NCBI GenBank assembly: GCA_031290985.1 | Contig: JARLJW010000076.1 | Location: 1 to 50,829 of the forward strand | DNA: 50,829 bases | DNA from: Verrucomicrobiia bacterium | Lineage (GTDB): Bacteria > Verrucomicrobiota > Verrucomicrobiia > Limisphaerales > UBA11358 | Reading direction: 5' to 3' | The notes under the pieces: generated by a model | The model's input: only the letters and a program-made list of their open reading frames with translations | What the model was told of the DNA's origin: nothing | The model's database searches: none | Position numbers and translations under genes: made by a program | Part shown: positions 26,412-34,432 of the stretch, piece by piece | How the letters are laid out: every line of letters starts with the position of its first letter | How positions within the stretch are numbered: the first letter of the stretch is position 1

Positions 26412-26966
26412 ATGGACGGACAAGTCAGTTTGGTTCCGCTGGAACGAATCGAGCGGGCTATTATTGTGGTGCGGGGCGAGAAGGTCATCCTCGACAGCGA
26501 TCTCGCCAAGCTCTATGAAGTTGAAACGGGTGCTTTGAACCGTGCGGTAAAACGCAATGCCAGCCGCTTCCCCGTTGATTTCATGTTTCAACTCACGCCA
26601 GAAGAAGCGGAAATCTTGAAATGCCAAATTGGCATTTCAAGTTCAGACCACGGCGGACGGCGGCGTTCGCTTCCACATGCCTTTACCGAACAAGGCGTTG
26701 CGATGCTTTCCAGTGTTTTGAACAGCGATCGCGCGGTGGCGGTCAACATTGGGATTATGCGCGCGTTCGTGAAACTGCGGCAGATGCTGGCCTCCAATGC
26801 CGAACTGGCCCGCAAACTGGAGGCGATGGAGAAAAAATACGACGCGCAGTTCAAGGTTGTCTTTGATGCCATCCGGCAGCTAATGTCTCCCCCAGTGAAG
26901 CCAAAACGGGAAATCGGTTTCCATGTGAAATCTGACGACGACAAGCCCAGGGCCAAAAGGCGCTGA
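26412..26966 (+). CDS. ORF6N-domain (KilA-N-like) DNA-binding protein
   Basis: The protein is 184 residues from the ATG at 26412, with GGAAAG about 10 bases upstream; an open frame back to 26289 runs through hairpins and is not used. The ORF6N domain (about 8-98) has [54 protein letters not shown] and [14 protein letters not shown] predicted coiled coil (about 125-165) and a basic tail (KPRAKRR) follow. Such domains occur in phage and chromosomal KilA-N-type DNA-binding proteins. Residues 69-76 (LKCQIGIS) are encoded by a perfect 27-bp palindrome (P4), of the same design as the sites upstream. Its role is unknown; autoregulation through those sites is an inference. Confidence 0.88.
   Translation: MDGQVSLVPLERIERAIIVVRGEKVILDSDLAKLYEVETGALNRAVKRNASRFPVDFMFQLTPEEAEILKCQIGISSSDHGGRRRSLPHAFTEQGVAMLSSVLNSDRAVAVNIGIMRAFVKLRQMLASNAELARKLEAMEKKYDAQFKVVFDAIRQLMSPPVKPKREIGFHVKSDDDKPRAKRR
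26615..26641. repeat. 27-bp perfect palindromic site P4 inside the ORF6N coding sequence
   Basis: The left arm CTTGAAATGCCAA is perfectly inverted around a single central A at 26628, with symmetry ending exactly at base 13 on both sides. It codes for residues 68-77 of the ORF6N protein, just after the conserved QLTPEEAE. It shares the CAAATTG core and length with P3, but its outer arms differ. Confidence 0.92.
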
Positions 26967-27010
26967 ACGCCAAAAACTCAACTCTCAACCATGAACACTC
27001 AACTGGCTTC

Positions 27011-27067
27011 GGTGCAGAGCAAAGAGATTGTGGATTTTGAGGGGGAGTTGGCGGGGGCGAAGAATTA
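27011..27067 (+). pseudogene. Detached copy of the carB 3' end
   Basis: These 57 bp read VQSKEIVDFEGELAGAKN and a stop, nearly the same as the end of CarB at 26114-26171. There is no upstream carB sequence; it directly follows the short non-coding tail after the ORF6N gene. With copy 1 it brackets the ORF6N module like the two ends of an insertion that duplicated or replaced the 3' end of its target gene. Confidence 0.8.
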
Positions 27068-27074
27068 AGTCTTT

Positions 27075-27221
27075 ATGCTCGAAAAGCTTTCAAAAGAGAA
27101 GCTGTCAGTCGTTCTAGCTGTTGCTGGTTCTGTTTTCATCCTCGCGGCCATTTTCAATATTCAAGACATCACAAAGCTCCAAATTACACAGGCGAGATGG
27201 GGTCGGGACATGGTGGATTAA
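27075..27221 (+). CDS. Short one-helix membrane peptide, possibly truncated
   Basis: The 48-residue frame beginning MLEKLSKEKLSVV has a clear hydrophobic helix (SVVLAVAGSVFILAAIF) and then polar residues. After codon 40 a different frame (27197-27270) continues with protein-like sequence (TWWIKNRDGVIRVGS). A frameshift may therefore have broken a gene of about 65 codons. No family recognised. Confidence 0.4.
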   Translation: MLEKLSKEKLSVVLAVAGSVFILAAIFNIQDITKLQITQARWGRDMVD

Positions 27222-28012
27222 AAATCGAGATGGCGTTATTCGCGTTGGTTCTTGCGTTGTCGGAAGCCATCACTCGTGACCCTGCTCGTCACCTTCAGAG
27301 CGTGGATATCATCGTGTTCAAACCTGATGGTTTCAAGAAACCTCAAATTCAACGGTCGACAGCCGCACATGGCTCACATTCTTCAACCACAACTTTCTTC
27401 GCATAACTCGAATTTTGAAATCCATGTCGTTATTGGGACTTCATGAACACGCGCAGGCCTTTTTCACCTGTTTGAGTGAAATTTACGCAGATAACAATTT
27501 TAAAATTGGGAAAAGGACTTTTAGATTTTGGTGCGAAACCATCCATTACCCAAGATAGGTGCTGGCGCACCAACCTTGGGCTGGGGAATTGGGTGGCGCG
27601 GGTGGCTACAAAGATTTCGCTCCTGACGGAGCTTGGATTTATTTTTTTTTGGGGGGGGAATTAAAAAAATTTCACCCCGCCGGGGCCGGCGCGTCTTGGA
27701 CCGCAGTGGCAATCTCGATGTATCAGGAGACACCGCTTGCGCACGCACGAAGCGGGTTGATGGTTAAAGCATCATCGTCCGCTCGAAAGCGCCGTCGCCG
27801 CTCCCGCTTTGCCGGCGCACTCCATGATGCGCCTGTTCCATCTGCGAATCTTCAACGGGATTCAAATCCATCAGCCCAGCAACGGGCCGGGCCGGCGTTT
27901 CGTATCCGCGCCCGTACTCAAATCCCGCGCATTGACTCGGCTGATGCGCGGCCGCATAATGAAGATAAGCTACGGAAATGCGACCAGCACTTGATCACCC
28001 CCTTAATCCTTC
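27222..28012. repeat. Repeat-rich non-coding region before the RsbRD kinase
   Basis: No gene is supported. It holds the palindrome CAATTTTAAAATTG (27494-27507); a GCTCCTGACGGAGC hairpin (27619-27632); a run of nine T then eight G then AATTA7 (27642-27668); and two copies of the dispersed genome repeat. One starts GTCTTGGACCGCAGTGGC (27693-27740). The other contains AGCGCCGTCGCCGCTCCCGC (27781-27829). The second copy recurs nearly unchanged at 29672-29718. Confidence 0.75.
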
Positions 28013-29323
28013 ATGTCTCTGACACCGATCCAACAGTTGGCCGCCCTCAGTGATCTCCTTGCCGCGCGCCGGGAAGCGATTCTCGCGGCCTGGCGCAAGC
28101 TAGAGCGCGCCGATCCCGAACAAATGACCGGGCGCGCCCTCACCCTTGGGCAATTCCTCGATCACATTCCCCCCATCCTCGACGCTTATGAACTCCGGCT
28201 GCGCTCGCGTCCAGGCGGAATGAATGCCCGGGCGGCCGAGGTTGAAAAAAAGGAGGAGGGGGTGAAGCACGGCCTGCATCGCTGGCAGCAGGGCTACCGG
28301 TTGAAGGAACTCATCAGCGAGTGCGGTCATCTCCAATTTTGTGTATTCGAGGAGCTGGGCAACCTCGTCGCCACGCATCCCGAACTCGGGCCGGCGACGC
28401 TGCTGGAGGCGCACCGCCAGCTGCTCGACCTGATCAGTGACACGATCAGCGAGAGCGCCGCGCAATACGAGCGCATGCAGCAGGCGGAAGCCGCCAGCCG
28501 GGTGGTGGACCTGATGAAGGCGCTGTCCACAATGGATGAACTGGAACAGCGCCGCGCCGCGCTCATCCATCAGGCGGTCCATGATCTGAACAACGACGTC
28601 ATCGGCGTCAGCATGGCGGCCACGCTGGTGGGCCGGACCCAGCAGGTGGAAGCCGACCGGATGGAAGCAGTGGCTTTCCTGGAGCGGGCCACGCAGGGGC
28701 TGACCACGATGCTGGGCGAGCTGATGGAGCTGGCGCGGCTGGAAGCCGGCCAGGAAAAGCGGAAACTCGCCGCTTTCGACGCCGCCGAGTTGATCGCAAC
28801 ATTGTGCGAGGGCAGCCAGCCCTTTGCCCGCGGACGCAATCTGTATTTAAAGACGGAAGGGCCGTTGCAGCTGGTGGTTGAGGGCGACGCCGAAAAAGTC
28901 AGACGGCTCGCAAAAAATTTGGTCGGGAACGCGCTCAAATACACCGGGGAGGGCGGTGTCTCCGTGAGCTGGGGTGAGGAGAAGGAAAATTGGTGGGTGA
29001 CGGTGAAGGACACCGGGCCGGGAATGTTGTCCGGTGCAGGCCAATCCCTGAAGGCCGGCTTGCAGGAAGCCACCGCGAGCGCGAAGGAATCGGATGAGAA
29101 GTCCGCCGCCATCCAAGGCGAAAGCTCGCAGGTGCTGGCCGCGCCCGATGACACGGCTTTCCCAACCAAGCCCGCCCATAATCCGCCCGGCGAAGGGATT
29201 GGGCTTTCGATTGTGAAACGCTTGTGCGAATTGCTCGACGCGAGCCTGGAAACCGCCAGTTCGACGGAAACCGGCACGACGTTCCGGGTGGTTTTTCCGC
29301 GCCGTTACCGCAACTGTGCGTGA
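28013..29323 (+). CDS. Histidine kinase with RsbRD-type N-terminal sensor
   Basis: The 436-residue protein starts at ATG 28013. The N-terminal all-helical domain (about 5-165) resembles the RsbRD_N sensor (LAARREAILAAWRK, HGLHRWQQGYRLKELI). The DHp domain has H-box ALIHQAVHDLNNDVIGVSMA (about 185-204). The HATPase has N-box AKNLVGNALKYT, G1 VKDTGPGM and G2 GEGIGLSIVKRL. The ATP lid between G1 and G2 carries an unusually long, low-complexity insert of about 55 residues rich in Ala, Ser and Glu. It lacks membrane segments and has no adjacent response regulator, so it is an orphan cytoplasmic kinase. It lies between the two carB-tail repeat loci. Confidence 0.88.
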   Translation: MSLTPIQQLAALSDLLAARREAILAAWRKLERADPEQMTGRALTLGQFLDHIPPILDAYELRLRSRPGGMNARAAEVEKKEEGVKHGLHRWQQGYRLKELISECGHLQFCVFEELGNLVATHPELGPATLLEAHRQLLDLISDTISESAAQYERMQQAEAASRVVDLMKALSTMDELEQRRAALIHQAVHDLNNDVIGVSMAATLVGRTQQVEADRMEAVAFLERATQGLTTMLGELMELARLEAGQEKRKLAAFDAAELIATLCEGSQPFARGRNLYLKTEGPLQLVVEGDAEKVRRLAKNLVGNALKYTGEGGVSVSWGEEKENWWVTVKDTGPGMLSGAGQSLKAGLQEATASAKESDEKSAAIQGESSQVLAAPDDTAFPTKPAHNPPGEGIGLSIVKRLCELLDASLETASSTETGTTFRVVFPRRYRNCA

Positions 29324-29527
29324 CGTAAAACTGCGGAGCGCGCCGTTCGCGCCGCTTCCATGATCGATGGCAGGCAGACCGTGGAAAATTTCGGGCATTC
29401 GTTTATGCGCATGGTGAAGCGGCATAAATACCGCGCTCCTGCCCGCTCCGGGTCGCGTATTGATTACGTCGCCACCAAGATTCCGCACTTCACCTTTGCC
29501 CTCTGGCGGGGGCGAAGAATTGGAAAA

Positions 29528-29554
29528 CTTGAGGTCGCAAATTGCGGCGTCAAA
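29528..29554. repeat. 27-bp palindromic site P5 (degenerate)
   Basis: The left arm CTTGAGGTCGCAA and right arm TTGCGGCGTCAAA match at 10 of 13 positions around a central A at 29541. Read from 29529 it gives LRSQIAASK. It follows a copy of the carB tail, just as P1 does at 26176. Confidence 0.75.
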
Positions 29555-29567
29555 AAAGTCGTTGCCG

Positions 29568-29594
29568 TTCAAGGTCGCACTTGGTGATCTTGAA
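29568..29594. repeat. 27-bp palindromic site P6 (degenerate)
   Basis: The left arm TTCAAGGTCGCAC and right arm TGGTGATCTTGAA match at 9 of 13 positions around position 29581. Its centre is 40 bp from that of P5, the same as P1 to P2. It appears to be a decayed copy of the same tandem pair. Confidence 0.65.
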
Positions 29595-29939
29595 GCTGGT
29601 CACACTACGCGGTGAAATTTTTTTACACCCTCGTCCATCCGCACGTTGAAGCGGCCTGCAGGTCGCGCTCCGCCCGCAAGCGCCGTCGCCGCTCCCGCTC
29701 TGCCGGCGCACGCCATGATTTCCTGCGGAGTTATTTTCATTTCTCCATCGTCACCCAGCGGAGCCGCTGCGCGTCAACACCGGGCTGCCTGACACAACGC
29801 CGTTGAAGTTGAAACGAGCTTTGAAGTTGAGCTCAACCTGCATCTTGGGCATCATTAGGCGACAGAGATTTGTGCCTCTGAAAGAAGGATCAATTGTTTG
29901 ACCCCCTTTCCCAAAAACACACGCAAAAAATATTTATCT

Positions 29940-31172
29940 ATGAGCAAAAAAGTTAAGAAGGTTGGCATCCTGACGGCGGGCGGCCTGGCTCCGTGCCTGA
30001 GCGCCTCCATTGGTTATCTCATCGAAGCCTATACGCGCAAGGCGCCGAAGGTGGAGATCATCTGCTATGTGAACGGTTACATGGGCCTGCTCCAGGGCAA
30101 GAGCCTCAAGGTGACCGCCGCCGTCCGTAAGAACTGGGCGGCGCTCGTGGAACACGGCGGCAGCCCCATCGGCAACAGCCGCGTGAAGCTCACCAACGTG
30201 AAGGATTGCGTGAAGCGCGGGCTCGTCAAGGAAGGCCAGGATCCGCAGAAGGTCGCGGCCGACCAGCTCATCAAGGACGGCGTGGACGTGCTGCACACCA
30301 TCGGCGGCGACGACACGAACACCGCCGCGGCCGATCTCGCGAAATTTCTCAAGTCAAACAACTACGAACTCACGGTCGTCGGCCTGCCCAAGACGATTGA
30401 TAACGACGTGATCCCGATTCATCAGAGCCTGGGCGCGTGGACGGCGGCGGAGGAAGGCGCGCATTACTTCGCCAACGTCGTCTCCGAGCACAATGCGAAC
30501 CCGCGCATGCTCATCATCCACGAGGTGATGGGGCGCAACTGCGGCTGGCTCACCGCCGCCACGGCGGAGGAATACCGGAAGATGATGGGGGCGATGAGCT
30601 TTTTGCCGGACCTGGGCCTGAGCCCGGAACGCCGGGAAGTGCACGGGGTGTTCATTCCTGAAATGGCGCTGGATATCAATGCCGAGGCCGCCCGCCTGCG
30701 CAAGATCATGGACAAGCATGATTGCGTGAACTTGTTCGTCTCCGAAGGCGCGTGCGTGTCCTCCATCGTCGCGCAGATCGAAGCCCGCGGGGAAGAAGTG
30801 CCGCGCGACGCCTTCGGCCATGTGCGGCTGGACAAGGTGAACGTCGGCGCGTGGTTCGCGAAGCAATTTGCCGAGATGATCGGCGCGGAGAAGACGCTCG
30901 TCCAAAAGAGCGGCTACTACAGCCGGGCCGCCGCCGCGAATGCCGCGGACCGCAAGCTCATCAGGCGCTGCGCCGTCAAGGCCGTGCAATGCGCCTTCGC
31001 GGGCAAGGGCGGCGTGGTGGGTGAAGACGAAGAACGCGGCCGACAACTCCGGGCGATTGAATTCGAACGCATCAAGGGCGGCAAACCTTTCAACATCAAA
31101 GCCAAATGGTTTGTGAAGCTGCTCAAGGAAATCGGCCAGCCCATGGGCAAGGTGGTGGCAGTGAAGCACTAA
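29940..31172 (+). CDS. pfp: Pyrophosphate-dependent 6-phosphofructokinase
   Basis: The 410-residue enzyme phosphorylates fructose 6-phosphate, probably with PPi, reversibly. The motif TIGGDDTNTAA (about 117-127) has Asp where ATP-type enzymes have Gly. With GLPKTIDNDV, this is the usual mark of PPi-dependent members. EVMGRNCGWLT and the extended C-terminal half match the group. Start choice: ATG 29940 gives MSKKVKKVGILTAGG, the family-like N-terminus. A TTG at 29898 is 8 bases after a good AAGGA and would add 14 residues, so it remains possible. It functions in glycolysis/gluconeogenesis. Confidence 0.9.
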   Translation: MSKKVKKVGILTAGGLAPCLSASIGYLIEAYTRKAPKVEIICYVNGYMGLLQGKSLKVTAAVRKNWAALVEHGGSPIGNSRVKLTNVKDCVKRGLVKEGQDPQKVAADQLIKDGVDVLHTIGGDDTNTAAADLAKFLKSNNYELTVVGLPKTIDNDVIPIHQSLGAWTAAEEGAHYFANVVSEHNANPRMLIIHEVMGRNCGWLTAATAEEYRKMMGAMSFLPDLGLSPERREVHGVFIPEMALDINAEAARLRKIMDKHDCVNLFVSEGACVSSIVAQIEARGEEVPRDAFGHVRLDKVNVGAWFAKQFAEMIGAEKTLVQKSGYYSRAAAANAADRKLIRRCAVKAVQCAFAGKGGVVGEDEERGRQLRAIEFERIKGGKPFNIKAKWFVKLLKEIGQPMGKVVAVKH

Positions 31173-31209
31173 GCCTGGTCGGCAACGAAAGCCATCGCGG
31201 TGAGTTTTG

Positions 31210-32346
31210 ATGGCGCGCGCTGGCGAAGCCGCCGCATTTTGCGATGATATGACGACTGCTGCCGCCATCGCTGCCGCTTCCCGTTCGCTCCTCGACCTGA
31301 CGTTGGCGGAGTTGGAGGGGGACTTTGCCGCGTCCGGGTTGTCGCCGACACATGCCTGGACCCTGTGGCGCGCGTTGTACGCGGACCTGTCACCGAACCT
31401 CGCCAGGGCACCGGAGGTTCTGCCTCCGTTACGGCGCTGGCTGGCCGCGCAGGTGGGTGATGGGCGACGGTTCTTCATCGATGCGCCGGACAAAACGGCG
31501 GACATCGCCAGCGCTGATGGCCTGACCCGTAAATTCCTCTTTCAACTCGCCGATGGCCAGACAATCGAGACGGTGTTGATGGGTTTCAAGGGTCGTCACA
31601 CCGCCTGTCTGAGCACCCAGGCCGGCTGCGCGATGGGGTGCGTCTTCTGCGCCACGGGCCAGATGGGGTTTGTGCGGCATCTGCGGCCCGGTGAGATCGT
31701 GGCCCAAGTCCGCCAGGCGCAACTCGCCTTGCGCGCCGACGGTCACGACGGCCTGCGCAATCTGGTGCTCATGGGCATGGGCGAGCCGCTACACAATTAC
31801 GACGCGGTGATGACGGCGCTGGAAATCATCACGGACCGGCGCGGGCTGAACATCGGCCCGGGCCGGATCACGATCAGCACGGTGGGCGTGGTGCCCGGCA
31901 TCCTGCGGCTCGCGACGGAAAAGCGTCCGTATCACCTGGCGGTGAGCCTGCATGGCGCGACCGAGGCGGAGCGCGCGGCGCTGGTTCCCGCAAGCCGACG
32001 CTGGCCGCTGGCCGAACTGATGGCCGCCTGCCGCACTTACTTTGCCGAAACCCGCCGGCGCATCTTCTTTGAATGGACGCTCATCGCCGGGGCCAACGAT
32101 TCTCCGGCGCAAGCCGGTCGGCTGGCGACGCTGCTTGCGGGACTGGATGCCCATGTGAACCTGATTCCGCTGAATCCCACGGGCGGCTACGCCGGCACCG
32201 CGACCCAAACTGGCGCGGCGAAAGCGTTTCAAAAGGTGCTGCTGGCGGCGGGAATTCCCAGCACGATCCGTCAACGCCGCGGCATCGATGTCGCGGCCGG
32301 TTGCGGCCAGTTACGGGCGGATAAATTGCCGGCCAAGGCGAAATGA
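31210..32346 (+). CDS. rlmN: Dual-specificity RNA methyltransferase RlmN (radical SAM)
   Basis: It methylates C2 of A2503 in 23S rRNA and A37 of tRNAs. The protein is 378 residues from ATG 31210, which has GGTGAG 5 bases upstream; ATG 31249 is an alternative. The N-terminal helical domain (about 15-105) is followed by the radical SAM motif TQAGCAMGCVFCATG (CX3CX2C), VLMGMGEPLHNYD, and STVGVVPGI. The methyl-carrying Cys lies in RRGIDVAAGCGQL near the C-terminus. Cfr relatives share these motifs, but its length and context favour RlmN. It follows pfp by 38 bp and may be cotranscribed. Confidence 0.93.
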   Translation: MARAGEAAAFCDDMTTAAAIAAASRSLLDLTLAELEGDFAASGLSPTHAWTLWRALYADLSPNLARAPEVLPPLRRWLAAQVGDGRRFFIDAPDKTADIASADGLTRKFLFQLADGQTIETVLMGFKGRHTACLSTQAGCAMGCVFCATGQMGFVRHLRPGEIVAQVRQAQLALRADGHDGLRNLVLMGMGEPLHNYDAVMTALEIITDRRGLNIGPGRITISTVGVVPGILRLATEKRPYHLAVSLHGATEAERAALVPASRRWPLAELMAACRTYFAETRRRIFFEWTLIAGANDSPAQAGRLATLLAGLDAHVNLIPLNPTGGYAGTATQTGAAKAFQKVLLAAGIPSTIRQRRGIDVAAGCGQLRADKLPAKAK

Positions 32347-32464
32347 AAGTCCGTGGGGACCGCGAGACCGGGGTTCCATTTGAGAAAGATTGCCCAATGG
32401 CTGGCAAGCGTGATGTAAGCGGGCCGAGCCGAACCGGCCACGGGCCCTGCCGATCACGGGGGTT

Positions 32465-34432
32465 TTAGGTTTCCAAGTCCACTTCGCAACTGGAGCCGTT
32501 GCCGGCCTCGGAGCGGTCGACGTCCGGGGTTTCCGAACCGCCGCTGGTACCCCAGCGTTTCAGGCTGACGAGGAGGATGCTGATATCGGCGGGTGAGACG
32601 CCGGAGATGCGGGCGGCCTGACCGATGGTCGCAGGGCGGATCTTGGCGAGCTTCTGCCGGGCTTCAATCCGCAGGCTGGGGACGGTGGCGAAATCGAAGG
32701 TGGCCGGGATTTCCTTGCTCTCAAGATTTTTGAACTTGCCGACTTCCAATTCCTGCCGGTCGATGTAGCCAGCATACTTGATGGCAATCTCAACTTGCTG
32801 GATGACTTCGGGTGTAAGCTGGTCATCGCGGTTGGGCAAATCTTTGTAGAGCGTCTCCGGTCGGGAAAGAATCTTGGCGAGATTATCTGTTTTATTAAAT
32901 GTTGAATACAAACGATTTATCTCATTGTTAATCGCGTTTTCCTTGGTGCTGAACTGGTTGTAGCAGCGGGTGGAGAGCAGACCGACTTCGTGGCCGATTT
33001 GGGAAAGGCGCAGGTCGGCGTTGTCTTGGCGGAGCAGGAGGCGGTATTCAGCGCGAGAGGTAAACATCCGGTACGGTTCGGAAGTTCCCTTTGTGACCAG
33101 ATCATCAATGAGCACCCCGATGTAGGCCTGGTCACGGCGGAGGACGATGGGTTCCCTGCCCTGCACCCGGCGCGCGGCGTTGATGCCAGCCATCAGACCT
33201 TGAGCACCGGCTTCTTCGTATCCCGAGGTTCCGTTAATCTGGCCAGCGAGGAAAAGGTTTCGGCAGGACTTGGTTTCCAGAGACAGGTGGAGCTGGGTGG
33301 GAAAGGCGAAATCATACTCGACGGCATAGGCTGGCCGCATGATTTCGGCACGTTCGCAACCGATGATGGAACGAACCATTTCGATTTGCACCTCAAAAGG
33401 CAGGCTGGTGGAAAAGCCGTTGACGTAGTATTCGTCCGTCTCGATGCCCTCAGGTTCAAGGAAGATTTGATGGCGTTCCTTTTCGGCAAATTTGACGAAT
33501 TTATCCTCAATAGAGGGGCAATAGCGCGGGCCGATGCCTTCGATGACCCCCGAATACATAGGAGACTTATGGAGATTTTTGAGGATGATTTCGCGCGTTT
33601 TATCCGTAGTAAAGGTGATATGGCAGCTAAGCTGGCCGTTAATACGGTCCAGCATAGAGCCGCGGGGGTATTTGCCGTTGGATTGGCCACCGCCGACTGG
33701 GTTGCACCGGGATTGTTCCATGTGGAACAATTCATCCTTCCAGAAGGTGAAATAGGGTACAGGTTCATCCCCAGGCTGCGCTTCGGTCTTGGAAAAGTCG
33801 ATGGAACTCTTGAGAAGGCGGGGTGGGGTACCGGTCTTCAGGCGGCCCAATTCAAGTCCGACCTCCTTGAGGGATGAAGACAGGTTCATGGCGGCGGCGT
33901 CCCCTGCCCGCCCGCCAGATTGTTGGTTGGAGCCAATGTGCATCAGACCACGCAGAAAGGTTCCAGTGGTGACTACGACAGTTTTAGCCAGATATTGGAC
34001 CTCGAGCGTGGTTTCGACACCGATTGCAACTCCATCTTTGTGAACTATTTTTGCGGATTGTCCCTGCTTGACGTCCAGATTAGGTTCGGATTCGCAGACC
34101 CATTTAAGCCGGAACTGGTAGGCTTTTTTATCGCACTGAGCACGGGGTGCCCAGACGGCGGGACCGCGCTTGGTGTTCAGCATCCGGAATTGGATCCCGG
34201 CCATATCAGTGGCTTTGCCCATTTCACCACCAAGGGCATCGATTTCACGGGCAAGGTGTCCTTTGGCCAAGCCGCCAATGGCTGGGTTGCAGGACATCTG
34301 GCCGATGGAATCGGCGTTGATGGTGAGCAGGAGGGTTTGGCAACCCATGCGGGCGGCAGCCAGGGCGGCTTCCACCCCGGCATGACCGGCACCGATCACA
34401 ATGACATCGTACTGCTTTGGATAAACGAACAT
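32465..34432 (-). CDS. mnmG: tRNA uridine-34 5-carboxymethylaminomethyl modification enzyme MnmG
   Basis: With MnmE it installs the cmnm5 group on U34 of tRNAs reading split codon boxes. The protein is 655 residues from the ATG at 34432 (MFVYPKQYDVIVIGAGHAGVEAALAAARMG); codons upstream to 34492 are not family sequence. The FAD-binding GAGHAG motif is at about residue 14. The ADSIGQMSCNPAIGGLAKGHL and GPRYCPSIEDK signatures follow, and the C-terminal SAEYRLLLRQDNADLRL. The C-terminal tail ends in an acidic Ser/Glu/Asp stretch. The segment at 32880-32950 is notably AT-rich for this genome. mnmE is not in the window. Confidence 0.97.
   Translation of the reverse strand: MFVYPKQYDVIVIGAGHAGVEAALAAARMGCQTLLLTINADSIGQMSCNPAIGGLAKGHLAREIDALGGEMGKATDMAGIQFRMLNTKRGPAVWAPRAQCDKKAYQFRLKWVCESEPNLDVKQGQSAKIVHKDGVAIGVETTLEVQYLAKTVVVTTGTFLRGLMHIGSNQQSGGRAGDAAAMNLSSSLKEVGLELGRLKTGTPPRLLKSSIDFSKTEAQPGDEPVPYFTFWKDELFHMEQSRCNPVGGGQSNGKYPRGSMLDRINGQLSCHITFTTDKTREIILKNLHKSPMYSGVIEGIGPRYCPSIEDKFVKFAEKERHQIFLEPEGIETDEYYVNGFSTSLPFEVQIEMVRSIIGCERAEIMRPAYAVEYDFAFPTQLHLSLETKSCRNLFLAGQINGTSGYEEAGAQGLMAGINAARRVQGREPIVLRRDQAYIGVLIDDLVTKGTSEPYRMFTSRAEYRLLLRQDNADLRLSQIGHEVGLLSTRCYNQFSTKENAINNEINRLYSTFNKTDNLAKILSRPETLYKDLPNRDDQLTPEVIQQVEIAIKYAGYIDRQELEVGKFKNLESKEIPATFDFATVPSLRIEARQKLAKIRPATIGQAARISGVSPADISILLVSLKRWGTSGGSETPDVDRSEAGNGSSCEVDLET

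Larger units (their letters stand above)
29324..29939. repeat. Repeat-rich gap with carB-derived fragments before pfp
   Basis: No gene is supported. A decayed GCGGC-ATAAAT-ACCGC hairpin lies near 29418-29440. At 29460-29500 the plus strand reads D-Y-V-x-T-K-I-P-x-F-x-F, like CarB residues encoded near 25752. This runs straight into a copy of the carB tail (29502-29521) and then palindromes P5 and P6. A copy of the genome repeat AGCGCCGTCGCCGCTCCCGC occurs at 29672-29718. The last 100 bp should contain the pfp promoter, but no clear boxes were assigned. Confidence 0.7.

Noticed and set aside
26172..27010. Insertion sequence or prophage around the ORF6N gene
   Set aside because: No transposase, integrase, terminal inverted repeats or phage structural genes are visible; only the flanking carB-tail duplication suggests integration.
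29360..29587. 75-residue open frame with a CarB-like stretch
   Set aside because: It joins hairpin, carB-fragment and palindrome sequence; it is a chimera of repeats and not a plausible gene.
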